Shown: one piece after another, positions 54,864 through 63,690 of the stretch | How the letters are laid out: each line of letters opens with the position of its first letter | How positions within the stretch are numbered: the first letter of the stretch is position 1 | From: an uncultured bacterium | GTDB taxonomy: Bacteria > Hydrogenedentota > Hydrogenedentia > Hydrogenedentales > Hydrogenedentaceae | Length of the DNA stretch: 64,000 nt | Direction: 5' to 3' | Assembly (NCBI GenBank): GCA_937124615.1 | Contig: CAKZKR010000019.1 | Location: 37,476-101,475, forward strand | Program-made: the position numbers and the translations under genes | The notes under the pieces: generated by a model | Told to the model about the DNA's origin: nothing | The model's input: the letters and a program-made list of their open reading frames with translations, nothing else | Database searches by the model: none

Positions 54864-57851
54864 TCAATGGGTCTGATTATCTGATTTCTTTTTAAATCCT
54901 ATGCTTTTGGGGTTTGGTATGGGTGTTGTTGATTGAATAGGCTTTTGGGGTTGTATGTCTTTTTTTTCTACAGGAGGTTCATGATTTTTAATTTCTGTTT
55001 TTGTAGTTGTTTTGAAAGTTTCTTGTTGTTGAGGTTGCTGAGAAGGAAGAGGAGTAGGTTTTGTCTCAAGAGGGGGTGTTTTTGTTTCTTTTGTAAGATG
55101 GCGAGATTTTAACATTTTTTCGATATATTCTGCGATTTCGATGCGTTTGGAAAGGAGTAGATTTGGGTCTCTTGAAAAGTTAACAAGGTCGGGGCAAAAT
55201 TCCTGAAAATTGTAAATCTTTTCTGCTTGTTGTAAAAGTTCGGGGTTATTGCCTGTGTCTTTGAGTTCTTTTATAAGTTGAGAAAATATATTTAAGTAGT
55301 CGTAGTCTTCAATTCCATCACGGATGATTTCCCAGCGGATGGAGTTGAGGGGACCCTCTTTACCGGGATATACGAGGAAGCCATCTCCATTTGTAGGAAT
55401 TACATCAAGGGGACATTTCAAAGGGTCTTTTTCTTTTGAATAGTTAATGCACCAATAATGAACACCTTTAATACCTAACATCCATGTTTGCCAGAAGAAT
55501 ATTCGATGTTCAATACCAGCAAAGTCAAGGAAAAAGTTGGCATAGGGGCGGGGTGGGGCATGATTGACACACCACCAGACTTTTTGACCTGCCTGAATTT
55601 TTTCTAATATGTGCCTGTTATAGGGTGTATCCATTACAGGGCTGTGAATGCACCAGATGTCTACATTCTCGGGAAGAATAGGGTTAAGTCCACGCGTAGT
55701 TACCATTAAAGGTAGATCGGGACATAGAGTTTTCCATTGGGTAATTGTGTTAAGTAATTTTTCTTTTTCTTCCTCTTTTGGAAATTCCCATAGGGGAACA
55801 AAGGAGAATTTTAATAGATTGTTTGTTTGAAGGAATGAATAGAGAATTTTTAATTGTTCGGGTTGATTGATTAATTGGGGAGGGATTGTGAAAGTATTAA
55901 GGCCTTCGTTCACAAGTCGTTGAATTTTAGGTAATATATTTAAAAGTTCCTGGGCGTAATCAGGGGTTTTAGGAGGGGGCAATTGGGTAAGTTCACGAAG
56001 GGTTACCCGATGTTCTATAGCATTCTGGAGATATCTCGAACCAACAACAGAGGCATTTGGCTTTTCTCCGGATAAATGTTGAGCACTTTTTAATGCATTA
56101 TCCCATGAGAATCCAAAGTCTGTTTTTAATGTAGGGCTATCTGGTAAAGCAAATTCGAACACATGGATATTTAGTTCCAGTTCTATAGGGTCAAAGCAGT
56201 TACTTTGAAGTTCGAAGATCCCTTTGTAATCGCCCGGGGGAAGAGTATCAGGGGCATAAAGAGTTAACCAAAAAACGGATGTAGTTTGCGGTGGGATTTT
56301 TAATGTATCTGTTGGAGAGAGCATGTCCGGCCAGTATCCTGTGGGACCTTCGTAATAAGAAGGTATAAGAACGGGATGGTATTTGACCTCATAAGTAGAA
56401 ATGACATTTTTGGGGATAGACATACCTGTTTGTTGGTTTTTTATTGTAGAGAGAAGTGTTTGAACAGTGCAAGCATTGTTTCCATTGTTTCTTATTGCAA
56501 TTTGGATGGATTCTCTTTCTTCTCTTGCGAGGTATATTTTTAGGCCGGAATCTTTTTGAGGAGAGGGTGTCGGATTATCTTCCGGAAAGATTTTGAAAAG
56601 GGATGGTTCTGACCATATTTTTATGTTTGAGTGATTAAATAATAGGTTTCTTTCTAATTTTCGAGGGCCTTTATCTAATGCTTTTGGAGCGTCTGTCCAG
56701 GGGGGGAAAGTTTCTTCATTTTGAGAAGGATTGGAGTCAGGCTTGCCTACAATAAATTGGGTGTCAATTCCTCCATGGGGAGAACCCGTTTCTTTACCAA
56801 GATAGTAGGGTTTTCCATTCTGTTCTAATTGTGCGAGAAAATCATAATGGCCTGCTCCTGGTGCCTTCCAGTCGTAAGTGCAACGGATAAGTATATTGGG
56901 TTGGCAATCAAATTTCTTTGTAGGTAATCGCCATACTTTTCCATCGGGTCCAAGAACACGCGAGTGAATACGCATATTTTGGAGCTCGCGGTTGGAGGAG
57001 AGAAGCAGTATAAGTTTTCCATCTTCTTTATAGTCTAATTGGCATGCCATTTCTTCAGAAGCAAAGTTTACATGGCTTAAGCCACGAACTATGGAAAGTT
57101 TATAAATTGTTGACCATGTATCGCCGGGTTTAATTAGAGTTGGGAGAAACCATGATTGTACCCCTTGCTTGTTTTCCTGAGGTTCCCATACAGATAGGAA
57201 TGAATGGAGCCTATCTGCATGAAAGATGAGGCAAACATTTGCTAATAATTCCTGGTCTGTATAAGCAGACCAGTTTCTTGATGCGACCCAATGGTTACTC
57301 GATGTAATTGTAGTAATCCCGTCTGTAGTAGGCAATTCCAATCGGTCGGTTTCATTCCATTTCCCTCCCGGGTTAATTGAATTGGCTACCCAGGGGGCAA
57401 TCCATTGACTTTCTGTTCCCTCATTTTTAACCTCTAATTTGATAGATAGTCCTGCTTCAAGGGGTGAAAGTTGTATTGTCCGTTTTACTTTTAATCCTTG
57501 TATGTTTGGACCTTCACAGTTATAGGTGTATTGGATTTCTTTTGTTCCGTTAGGCAAAGTATTTTGTTCCCATTGTTCGTTAATTTTTCGATTAGGGACA
57601 TAGAAACTTCCTACTCCGAAGCCTTCTTGAAACATTCCCAGAGGTCCCGAAATATTATTGGGTGGATTGAGTAAACCAAGTTGTGTAATAACCCCCTGAT
57701 TGGAAGGGTCTATTTTTAGCCATAGGTATTGAGATTTTATTTCTGTTTCGGTTTTTATGATTTGGGTGATTGCTTTTGAGGAGATGAAAAATAAAAAGAG
57801 GCATAAGAATATTAGTATGTGTGTTTTTTTTGTAATATAAAGATTCTTCAT
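54864..57851 (-). CDS. Exported DUF4091-type glycoside-hydrolase-like protein
   Basis: This protein has 995 residues. A signal peptide (about 1-29) is followed by a beta-rich N-terminal region (about 40-350). An Ig-like middle region (about 430-560) contains LPPGDYKGIFELQSN. A TIM-barrel-like domain runs to about 880 and ends in the DUF4091 pattern: NGDGFLVYPGKEGPLNSIRW followed by RDGIEDYDYLNIF. That family is associated with glycan breakdown and is found in Bacteroidetes, Planctomycetes and Hydrogenedentota. The last 90 residues are Lys/Pro/Thr/Gln-rich and disordered. No known catalytic pair is certain. It lies alone on the minus strand, ahead of the dehydrogenase pair that runs the other way. 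Confidence 0.75.
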   Translation of the reverse strand: MKNLYITKKTHILIFLCLFLFFISSKAITQIIKTETEIKSQYLWLKIDPSNQGVITQLGLLNPPNNISGPLGMFQEGFGVGSFYVPNRKINEQWEQNTLPNGTKEIQYTYNCEGPNIQGLKVKRTIQLSPLEAGLSIKLEVKNEGTESQWIAPWVANSINPGGKWNETDRLELPTTDGITTITSSNHWVASRNWSAYTDQELLANVCLIFHADRLHSFLSVWEPQENKQGVQSWFLPTLIKPGDTWSTIYKLSIVRGLSHVNFASEEMACQLDYKEDGKLILLLSSNRELQNMRIHSRVLGPDGKVWRLPTKKFDCQPNILIRCTYDWKAPGAGHYDFLAQLEQNGKPYYLGKETGSPHGGIDTQFIVGKPDSNPSQNEETFPPWTDAPKALDKGPRKLERNLLFNHSNIKIWSEPSLFKIFPEDNPTPSPQKDSGLKIYLAREERESIQIAIRNNGNNACTVQTLLSTIKNQQTGMSIPKNVISTYEVKYHPVLIPSYYEGPTGYWPDMLSPTDTLKIPPQTTSVFWLTLYAPDTLPPGDYKGIFELQSNCFDPIELELNIHVFEFALPDSPTLKTDFGFSWDNALKSAQHLSGEKPNASVVGSRYLQNAIEHRVTLRELTQLPPPKTPDYAQELLNILPKIQRLVNEGLNTFTIPPQLINQPEQLKILYSFLQTNNLLKFSFVPLWEFPKEEEKEKLLNTITQWKTLCPDLPLMVTTRGLNPILPENVDIWCIHSPVMDTPYNRHILEKIQAGQKVWWCVNHAPPRPYANFFLDFAGIEHRIFFWQTWMLGIKGVHYWCINYSKEKDPLKCPLDVIPTNGDGFLVYPGKEGPLNSIRWEIIRDGIEDYDYLNIFSQLIKELKDTGNNPELLQQAEKIYNFQEFCPDLVNFSRDPNLLLSKRIEIAEYIEKMLKSRHLTKETKTPPLETKPTPLPSQQPQQQETFKTTTKTEIKNHEPPVEKKDIQPQKPIQSTTPIPNPKSIGFKKKSDNQTH

Positions 57852-58061
57852 AGTTTCTTTTATTGGAAAAAAATTAAATATAAGGTTTGATTAAGGGATA
57901 AGTATAATGAATTTTTGCTATGATTATCATTTTTTTATTTTGAGAAAATTGTGAAATTCAGATTCTTTTTAGTTATAATAGAGAGGGGATACTTTGATGT
58001 ATAACAGTTTAAGTTCAAACAATCTGTTTTTATGGAGTTTTATTTATAGGAAAAGAATAAT

Positions 58062-59117
58062 ATGAAAGCATTAAGACTTTATGCTCCAGGAGATTTGAGG
58101 TTAGAGGATATTCCTATTCCTCTTCCATGTCCTGATGAGGTGTTGCTCAGGGTTTTAGCCTGTGGTATATGTGGTTCGGATATCCCCCGAATTTTTGAAC
58201 ATGGTACTTATAAATATCCATTAATTCCGGGGCATGAATTTTCGGGTATTGTTGAAAATGTAGGTTCAGAAATGGGAAAGGATTGGATAGGACGGCATGT
58301 CGTTGTGTATCCCTTGATTCCTTGTAGACAATGTTCTTCATGTTATTCCGGTTTATATACTCAATGTCTGAATTATGACTATTTGGGGTCAAGAAGAGAT
58401 GGGGGGTTTGCGGAATATGTAACGGTTCCGGGTAGTCATATTATCCCGGTTCCTGATGGGGTTTCAGGGGTTCTTTCAGCAATGACAGAACCTTGTGCGG
58501 TTGCTTTACATGCAGTTCGAAAGATTCCAATTGCTGTTGGGGATACGGTATTGGTAATGGGGGCTGGTGCGATTGGGATTTTAATTGCGTTATGGGCACG
58601 AACTGCCGGAGCGGAGGTATTCATGACGGATGTTGTTGTGGATAAGTTGCGTTTTGCTCGTTCTTTAGGTTTTAAAAATCTTTTGGATGCGATGCAAACG
58701 CATGTGCCGGATTGGATAAAACAGAAGTGTAAGTATGGGGTAAATGTTGTGTTTGAAACAACGGGGTTTCCTATTGGTTTAGAGACAGCAATAGAAAGTT
58801 GCTGTATATCGGGAAGTATTGTATTGGTAGGGAATCCCGCCTGTAAAGAGATGAGTATAGGAATAAAGCAGTATGGGATGATTTTACGAAAAGAAATTCA
58901 TATTGTAGGAATATGGAACTCTGTGATAAATGAATATCCTAAAAATGAATGGCAGGTTGTTTTAGAGGAATTTAGGAAGGAAAGTGACCTTTACAAAAAA
59001 ATAGTTACTCATGAAGTTTCTATTGAGAGACTTAAAGATTTTTTAGTGGAAATGTACCAAAAGAAAATTTTTCCTATAAAGGCGATGTTTGTAAATAAGG
59101 AGATAGAATCATGTTAG
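58062..59117 (+). CDS. Zinc-dependent medium-chain dehydrogenase (polyol/sugar-phosphate type)
   Basis: This protein has 351 residues. Zinc ligands and fold landmarks of the sorbitol/galactitol-1-phosphate dehydrogenase group are present: CGICGSDIP (catalytic Cys), GHEFSG (His), PLIPCRQCSSCYSGLYTQC (four structural Cys), and the NAD fingerprint VMGAGAIGILIA near 172-183. A DGGFAEYV segment completes it. It would oxidise a polyol or its phosphate at a secondary alcohol. The second dehydrogenase overlaps its 3' end by seven bases, so they are co-translated. A possible TTGTGA/TATAAT promoter with 19-base spacing lies at 57949-57979. Confidence 0.88.
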   Translation: MKALRLYAPGDLRLEDIPIPLPCPDEVLLRVLACGICGSDIPRIFEHGTYKYPLIPGHEFSGIVENVGSEMGKDWIGRHVVVYPLIPCRQCSSCYSGLYTQCLNYDYLGSRRDGGFAEYVTVPGSHIIPVPDGVSGVLSAMTEPCAVALHAVRKIPIAVGDTVLVMGAGAIGILIALWARTAGAEVFMTDVVVDKLRFARSLGFKNLLDAMQTHVPDWIKQKCKYGVNVVFETTGFPIGLETAIESCCISGSIVLVGNPACKEMSIGIKQYGMILRKEIHIVGIWNSVINEYPKNEWQVVLEEFRKESDLYKKIVTHEVSIERLKDFLVEMYQKKIFPIKAMFVNKEIESC

Positions 59118-60145
59118 CATTAGTTTTAGAAAATATTGGGAAATTGTTGTTAAAGGAAGTAGAGAAACCACAGGTCGTTCCTGGGTCTGTGCTGGTAAGA
59201 GTAAAAAGTTGTGCTATTTGTGGTTCTGACTTACGGATTGTTAACAATGGTAATAGTAGAGTTAAACCACCGGCGATATTAGGACATGAATCTGCTGGTG
59301 AGGTTGTAGAAGTGGGCGAAGGGGTAACACGATTTAAGGTAGGGGACCGTGTGGCTATTGGTTCAGATGTTCCTTGTGGAGCCTGTGTGTATTGTGAAGC
59401 AGGTATAGGTAATATATGCCCGATAAATTATGCGATGGGCTATCAGTTTTCGGGGAGTTTTGCGGAGTATGTGTTGTTAAATCCGTTAGTTGTGGAACAT
59501 GGACCTGTTCATCATATTCCACGAAATGTTTCGTTTGAGGAGGCTGGATTAGCAGAGCCATTGGCTTGTTGTTTAAATGCGTTAGAATTGTGCGGTATTA
59601 ATTTAGGTGAGACGATTGTAATTATTGGAGCAGGACCTATTGGTTGTATGCTGATGGAGGTAGCCCGTAAAATGGGGGCAGGAAAAGTAATTGCTGTGAA
59701 TCGAACGAGGAAGAGGGAAAGTGTTGTTCAACAAGTAGCGGATATGGTTATATATACCAGCGAAGAAGAGTTAATAGGTCGAATTATTGAAGAAACAGGT
59801 GGCTTAGGTGCGGATGTGGTGCTGACGGCTTGTTCATCGCCGGAAGCTCAGATAGATGCATTAAAAATTGTTAGAAATCGAGGTCGTGTAAACTATTTTG
59901 GTGGTTTACCTCCGGGAACACGGCCGACACCCATTGATACGAATATAATCCATTACAAGGAAATTTTACTAACGGGAGCCCATGGTTCTGTCCCGAGACA
60001 TCATCGACAGGCTCTTGAACTTATATCTCAAGGAATCGTGAATGTGAAAAGATACATTTCTTCTTTATATCCTTTGTCAAATGCTCTGGATGCATTTCAA
60101 AAGGCTGGCGAAAAAACGGAAATGCGTATTATAATTCAACCGTAG
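59111..60145 (+). CDS. Zinc-dependent medium-chain dehydrogenase, second of a pair
   Basis: This protein has 344 residues. CAICGSDLR carries the catalytic Cys, LGHESAGEV the His-Glu and VPCGACVYCEAGIGNIC the four structural Cys. IIGAGPIGCMLMEVA is the NAD-binding fingerprint, and VNRTRKRE ends the cofactor strand. It is clearly homologous to the preceding dehydrogenase but not a recent copy. The GTRPTPIDTN...ILLTGAHGS segment is typical of threonine/L-iditol type members. Overlap of seven bases with the first gene suggests a two-step oxidation or isomerisation of a sugar acid or polyol, for example successive redox at neighbouring carbons; the substrate is not known. Confidence 0.87.
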   Translation: MLALVLENIGKLLLKEVEKPQVVPGSVLVRVKSCAICGSDLRIVNNGNSRVKPPAILGHESAGEVVEVGEGVTRFKVGDRVAIGSDVPCGACVYCEAGIGNICPINYAMGYQFSGSFAEYVLLNPLVVEHGPVHHIPRNVSFEEAGLAEPLACCLNALELCGINLGETIVIIGAGPIGCMLMEVARKMGAGKVIAVNRTRKRESVVQQVADMVIYTSEEELIGRIIEETGGLGADVVLTACSSPEAQIDALKIVRNRGRVNYFGGLPPGTRPTPIDTNIIHYKEILLTGAHGSVPRHHRQALELISQGIVNVKRYISSLYPLSNALDAFQKAGEKTEMRIIIQP

Positions 60146-60216
60146 TTTATAGCGTTCGGTTGGTTTAGCGTGCGATAATATGTCATTGTTTAGTTGTAAA
60201 TAAAAAGGTTTTGACT

Positions 60217-61014
60217 ATGAAAAAAAAAGCAGACCTTATCTGGGCCCGGATTCGTGAAGAAGCACAAGAAGGTATACAGAAGGAACCGTTGCTTGCAAGT
60301 TTCTTATCATCTACTATTTTGTCTCATAAAACATTAGAAGATGTTTTGAGTTTTCATTTAGCAGGAAAGTTAGAAAGTATTACATTGCCTGCGGTGAGTT
60401 TGCGAGAATTGTTTGATGAAGCATTTGTAAATGAGGCGGGTATTGGAGATGCAATCCGGGCTGATTTAGTCGCTGTTCATGACCGCGACCCCGCATGTAG
60501 ATTGTTTTGTCAGCCTTTGCTTTATTTTAAGGGCTTTCAGGCTTTGCAGTCGTATAGAGTGGCCCATTATTATTGGAATCGTGAAAGGTTCCATCTTGCT
60601 TTATTTTTGCAGAGTAGGATGTCGGAAGTTTTTGGGATTGATATACATCCGGCAGCCCGAATTGGTAAGGGGATTTTGATCGACCACGGAACAGGGGTGG
60701 TCATAGGAGAAACGGCTGTGATTGGAAATAATGTCTCTTTATTGCATGAAGTAACTCTGGGAGGTACGGGAAAAGTCCGTGGAGATAGACATCCGAAGAT
60801 TGGTGATGGGGTATTGATAGCGGCGGGAGCAAAAATATTGGGGAATGTTCACATTGGAGATGGGGCAAAGATAGCAGCAGGGGCTGTTGTACTAAGAGAT
60901 ATTCCCCCTCATACGACAGTGGCGGGTGTGCCTGCAAAACCCATAGGTCCTACTTCAGAAGAAGCCCCTGCTTTGGTAATGGACCAGTTCTTTTCCAATG
61001 GTGAAGGACTTTAG
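60217..61014 (+). CDS. cysE: Serine O-acetyltransferase
   Basis: This protein is about 265 residues. The helical N-terminal domain (ARIREEAQEGIQKEPLLASF) matches the long CysE type. The left-handed beta-helix begins near residue 140 and holds the His-Asp active site in GIDIHPAARIGKGILIDHGTG, GETAVIGNNVSLLHEVTLGG and the loop GDRHPKIGDGVLIAAGAKIL. It acetylates serine for cysteine synthesis, using the serine that serA supports. The ATG at 60217 has AAAAAGG eight bases upstream; a TTG at 60211 is less likely. It converges on the SGNH-like gene with a four-base overlap. Confidence 0.95.
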   Translation: MKKKADLIWARIREEAQEGIQKEPLLASFLSSTILSHKTLEDVLSFHLAGKLESITLPAVSLRELFDEAFVNEAGIGDAIRADLVAVHDRDPACRLFCQPLLYFKGFQALQSYRVAHYYWNRERFHLALFLQSRMSEVFGIDIHPAARIGKGILIDHGTGVVIGETAVIGNNVSLLHEVTLGGTGKVRGDRHPKIGDGVLIAAGAKILGNVHIGDGAKIAAGAVVLRDIPPHTTVAGVPAKPIGPTSEEAPALVMDQFFSNGEGL

Positions 61015-62069
61015 GGAATAATTTTTCTATTTTTCAGGTCTTCCGTTAGCCATTCTGCGAGGTAACTATAAATAATAGGCTTTGGATGTCCATCGGGGAA
61101 TTTGTGTTCTTTTCTTTCTTCTAACTCTCTCAGGATTTTTATTTCGTTTATATCCTTTAAGTAATCTATCACCATGTATTTATTTTGAAGGGTTAAATAA
61201 TTATAAAGTTCGGGTATTACTTTTGTCGAGCCCGGGAAGAAGAGAAATACCATATGGACATCTGAGAGTTTTTGGGAAAGATTTTCTTGAATTTTGAGTA
61301 TGATTAAATGTAATAATTCAAAATCTTTTTCTTTGAAGTGGGATGGATAATCAATTGATGTGTGGTCGAGAAAAGTGGATATCAGTGTAGATTTAAATAG
61401 ATTATTCGCCAGAAAGAATTCGAAGGGTTTCGTTGTAGCGAATGGACCCAGGTTATGTAGTTCCCCATTTGAAACTTCTATATTAGGTAGGTATCTGCCC
61501 CATCTACCAATAATAGACCAGTTTCCGATAAGTCTTTTCATATGATTGAAGATAAAAGTGTAGACTACAACTGTGGGTAAGTTTTGAATATCTTCGGCAA
61601 ATTTTGGATCTAAGGTAGTTAGATATATTTCTTGGAGTGAGCCTCCTGGAATTCCATAGTTATAAACATTACAATGAGGATTTCTAATAGCAAATTGAGA
61701 AGGGAATGTCTCTTCATCATTAACTCCTGTTCCAAAAGTAAAAGAACAACCTACGAAGAGAACATTAAATTTCTTCTCGTGTCCATAAGATTGGTATGTC
61801 TTTCGTCTGCCTTTTTCGTCGATAGAATAAGTGAATGTAATAGGTGGATATGTTCCTTTTTTTATTACAGATTTTCCTTGAATATTGGCATTTAATTTTT
61901 TTTGTTTTTTTTCTGTGTATATTGTAATAGGTGGGTCTTCCTTAATGTGTATCATGAAATATTTTTTGTATATTGGTCTATAAATAATCTCCGAAATGAG
62001 GAAGAGTGGTATTAGCAAAAAGCAGCCAAGTAAAAAAGCTATAAAATTATGAAAAAAAGTCTTCCTCAT
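61011..62069 (-). CDS. Membrane-anchored SGNH/GDSL-hydrolase-like protein
   Basis: This protein has 352 residues. One N-terminal membrane helix (about 9-28) is followed by a periplasmic domain. Block I reads VGCSFTFGTGVNDEETFP with catalytic Ser109; the Asp of the classical Gly-Asp-Ser is Cys108. This Gly-Cys-Ser form is known from acyl-transferase-like members. Block II is near YNYGIPGGS, and the closing FPDGHPKP holds an Asp-x-His pair. It could remove or transfer acyl groups on a surface glycan. It converges on cysE and lies alone, with no polysaccharide operon beside it. Confidence 0.75.
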   Translation of the reverse strand: MRKTFFHNFIAFLLGCFLLIPLFLISEIIYRPIYKKYFMIHIKEDPPITIYTEKKQKKLNANIQGKSVIKKGTYPPITFTYSIDEKGRRKTYQSYGHEKKFNVLFVGCSFTFGTGVNDEETFPSQFAIRNPHCNVYNYGIPGGSLQEIYLTTLDPKFAEDIQNLPTVVVYTFIFNHMKRLIGNWSIIGRWGRYLPNIEVSNGELHNLGPFATTKPFEFFLANNLFKSTLISTFLDHTSIDYPSHFKEKDFELLHLIILKIQENLSQKLSDVHMVFLFFPGSTKVIPELYNYLTLQNKYMVIDYLKDINEIKILRELEERKEHKFPDGHPKPIIYSYLAEWLTEDLKNRKIIP

Positions 62070-62160
62070 TTTGCTGATATGTATCTGTTTAATATGAGAA
62101 CTTTATACTTCCTATGAGAGGATTATAGAGATTTAACATTGTTGATTTCATGTAGAGGGA

Positions 62161-63690
62161 TTATACTCTGAAGGCTTCGTGTTCGCCTTTACCTTTGATG
62201 GAGTCCAGACGCGGTACAGAGTATGTTCCCATGAGCAATTGGTCAAAGGTACTTCGGTCTGTTACTGCTTCGCGAGCATGTTCAAGTGTAATGCGACCTT
62301 CTTTGTAAAGTTTATGGGTATATTGTTCAAAAATGAAGGAGTGGGACACGGTTTGTTGCATACCTACCCGGATAAGGTCTGTGTCTCCGGAAAGGATACC
62401 ATCTGTAATTGCTTTGATGTCGTTATACATAATTTCGAGGGTCGGGATACGTCCTCCTTTAATTTGTGGGACAAGTCTTTGGCAAATGATGCATCGGATG
62501 CAATCGCGCAGTTGGAGGCGAACGAGGTCTCTTTCAGATGGTTCAAAGAAACTAACAATTCGATTGATTACTTCAGAAGCAGTGTTTGAGTGTAGGGTGC
62601 TGATGACCAAGTGTCCTGTAGCCGCCGCATTTATGGCTGCTCGGATAGTATCTGGGTCTCGCATTTCTCCAATTACAATTACATCTGGGTCATGACGGAG
62701 TGCCCCTGTTACTGCTTCGTTAAAGGTCATAACATCATCGCCCATATTCCTTTGAGAGATAATTGATTTTTTGTTTACATGGACATATTCAATGGGGTTT
62801 TCAATCGTTAGGATATGGTAAGACTTATGCGAATTTATCCAGTCAATAACTGCGGCAACGGTTGTGGTTTTTCCACTTCCGGTCATTCCTGTAACTAAGA
62901 CAAGTCCATGATTAATATCGGCTATTTCTAACATTGTATTTTTGGGGATATTTAGTTCCTCGAACGAAGGGATTTTTTCGGGTAAAAATCGGAAGGTGCA
63001 ATGAGGTGCACCCATTTTATAAAAGGCAGATACACGGGCATAACCCAAACCCGCTTGATGGTAACTAAAACTGGTCTGATTGGTTTTTTCAAAGCCTTCG
63101 CGATACCTATCTGGAATGATTTGGCGGATTAAGTCTAATATTTGAATGGCGGAAAGGGGGCCCATAAGTTCGGAATGTTTCATATCCCCATCTACACGAA
63201 ATACAGGACATTCCCCGGGAGATAGGTGGACATCGCTTGCACGGTATTGTATCATTGCTTGAAATAAGAGTTCTGGACTGATTCTGTCAATCCGGAAACG
63301 GTCCCCTCGGATTTTCCATACTTCGGGGAGTGTAATGCACTGGCAGACCTTGTCGATAGTTAGAAATACTTTTGGAAGAAGGTTTGGTGGTATCCCATCA
63401 CGGGTCGATATAGTAAGCCATTCTTGTTGTCGTTCAGCAGAACATACATCGGAGTTTTCTTTAACAATACCTAAAATTCTATTCAGACATGCCTCCGGGA
63501 CACGCATGCGGAGTATCCATCGAATATAATCTCCCTGAAAGTCTTCTCGTTCGGCTTCGAATTCCATATTATTGGCTCGAGCAAGGATAAACCGAGGAAT
63601 ACCTTCTTTCAACCGGATTTGTTCTTCTATTGTTTTTATAATGATACGAACTGTTGGGGTTTGTCCTGTTCCAATAATGAATTCAGCCAT
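62161..63690 (-). CDS. pilT: PilT-type twitching ATPase with N-terminal extension
   Basis: This protein has 509 residues. The last 370 form a PilT-like hexameric ATPase: ASDVHLSPGECPVFRVDG starts the N-terminal PAS-like domain, Walker A is GMTGSGKTTT with K274, the Asp box is TIENPIEYVH, Walker B is DPDVIVIGEMRDPDT and the His box is HLVISTLHSNTA. It retracts type IV pili. The first 140 residues (including RFILARANNMEFEAERED and CNRILGIVKENSDVC-like segments) are not in ordinary PilT and I cannot assign them. The family's usual C-terminal AIRNLI segment is altered. It may also serve as a general secretion or DNA-uptake motor. Confidence 0.85.
   Translation of the reverse strand: MAEFIIGTGQTPTVRIIIKTIEEQIRLKEGIPRFILARANNMEFEAEREDFQGDYIRWILRMRVPEACLNRILGIVKENSDVCSAERQQEWLTISTRDGIPPNLLPKVFLTIDKVCQCITLPEVWKIRGDRFRIDRISPELLFQAMIQYRASDVHLSPGECPVFRVDGDMKHSELMGPLSAIQILDLIRQIIPDRYREGFEKTNQTSFSYHQAGLGYARVSAFYKMGAPHCTFRFLPEKIPSFEELNIPKNTMLEIADINHGLVLVTGMTGSGKTTTVAAVIDWINSHKSYHILTIENPIEYVHVNKKSIISQRNMGDDVMTFNEAVTGALRHDPDVIVIGEMRDPDTIRAAINAAATGHLVISTLHSNTASEVINRIVSFFEPSERDLVRLQLRDCIRCIICQRLVPQIKGGRIPTLEIMYNDIKAITDGILSGDTDLIRVGMQQTVSHSFIFEQYTHKLYKEGRITLEHAREAVTDRSTFDQLLMGTYSVPRLDSIKGKGEHEAFRV

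Noticed and set aside
61722..61770. Gly-Cys-Ser in place of Gly-Asp-Ser in the SGNH-like protein as a broken active site
   Set aside because: The Ser109 nucleophile and an Asp-x-His near the end remain, and this form is familiar in membrane-linked SGNH relatives.
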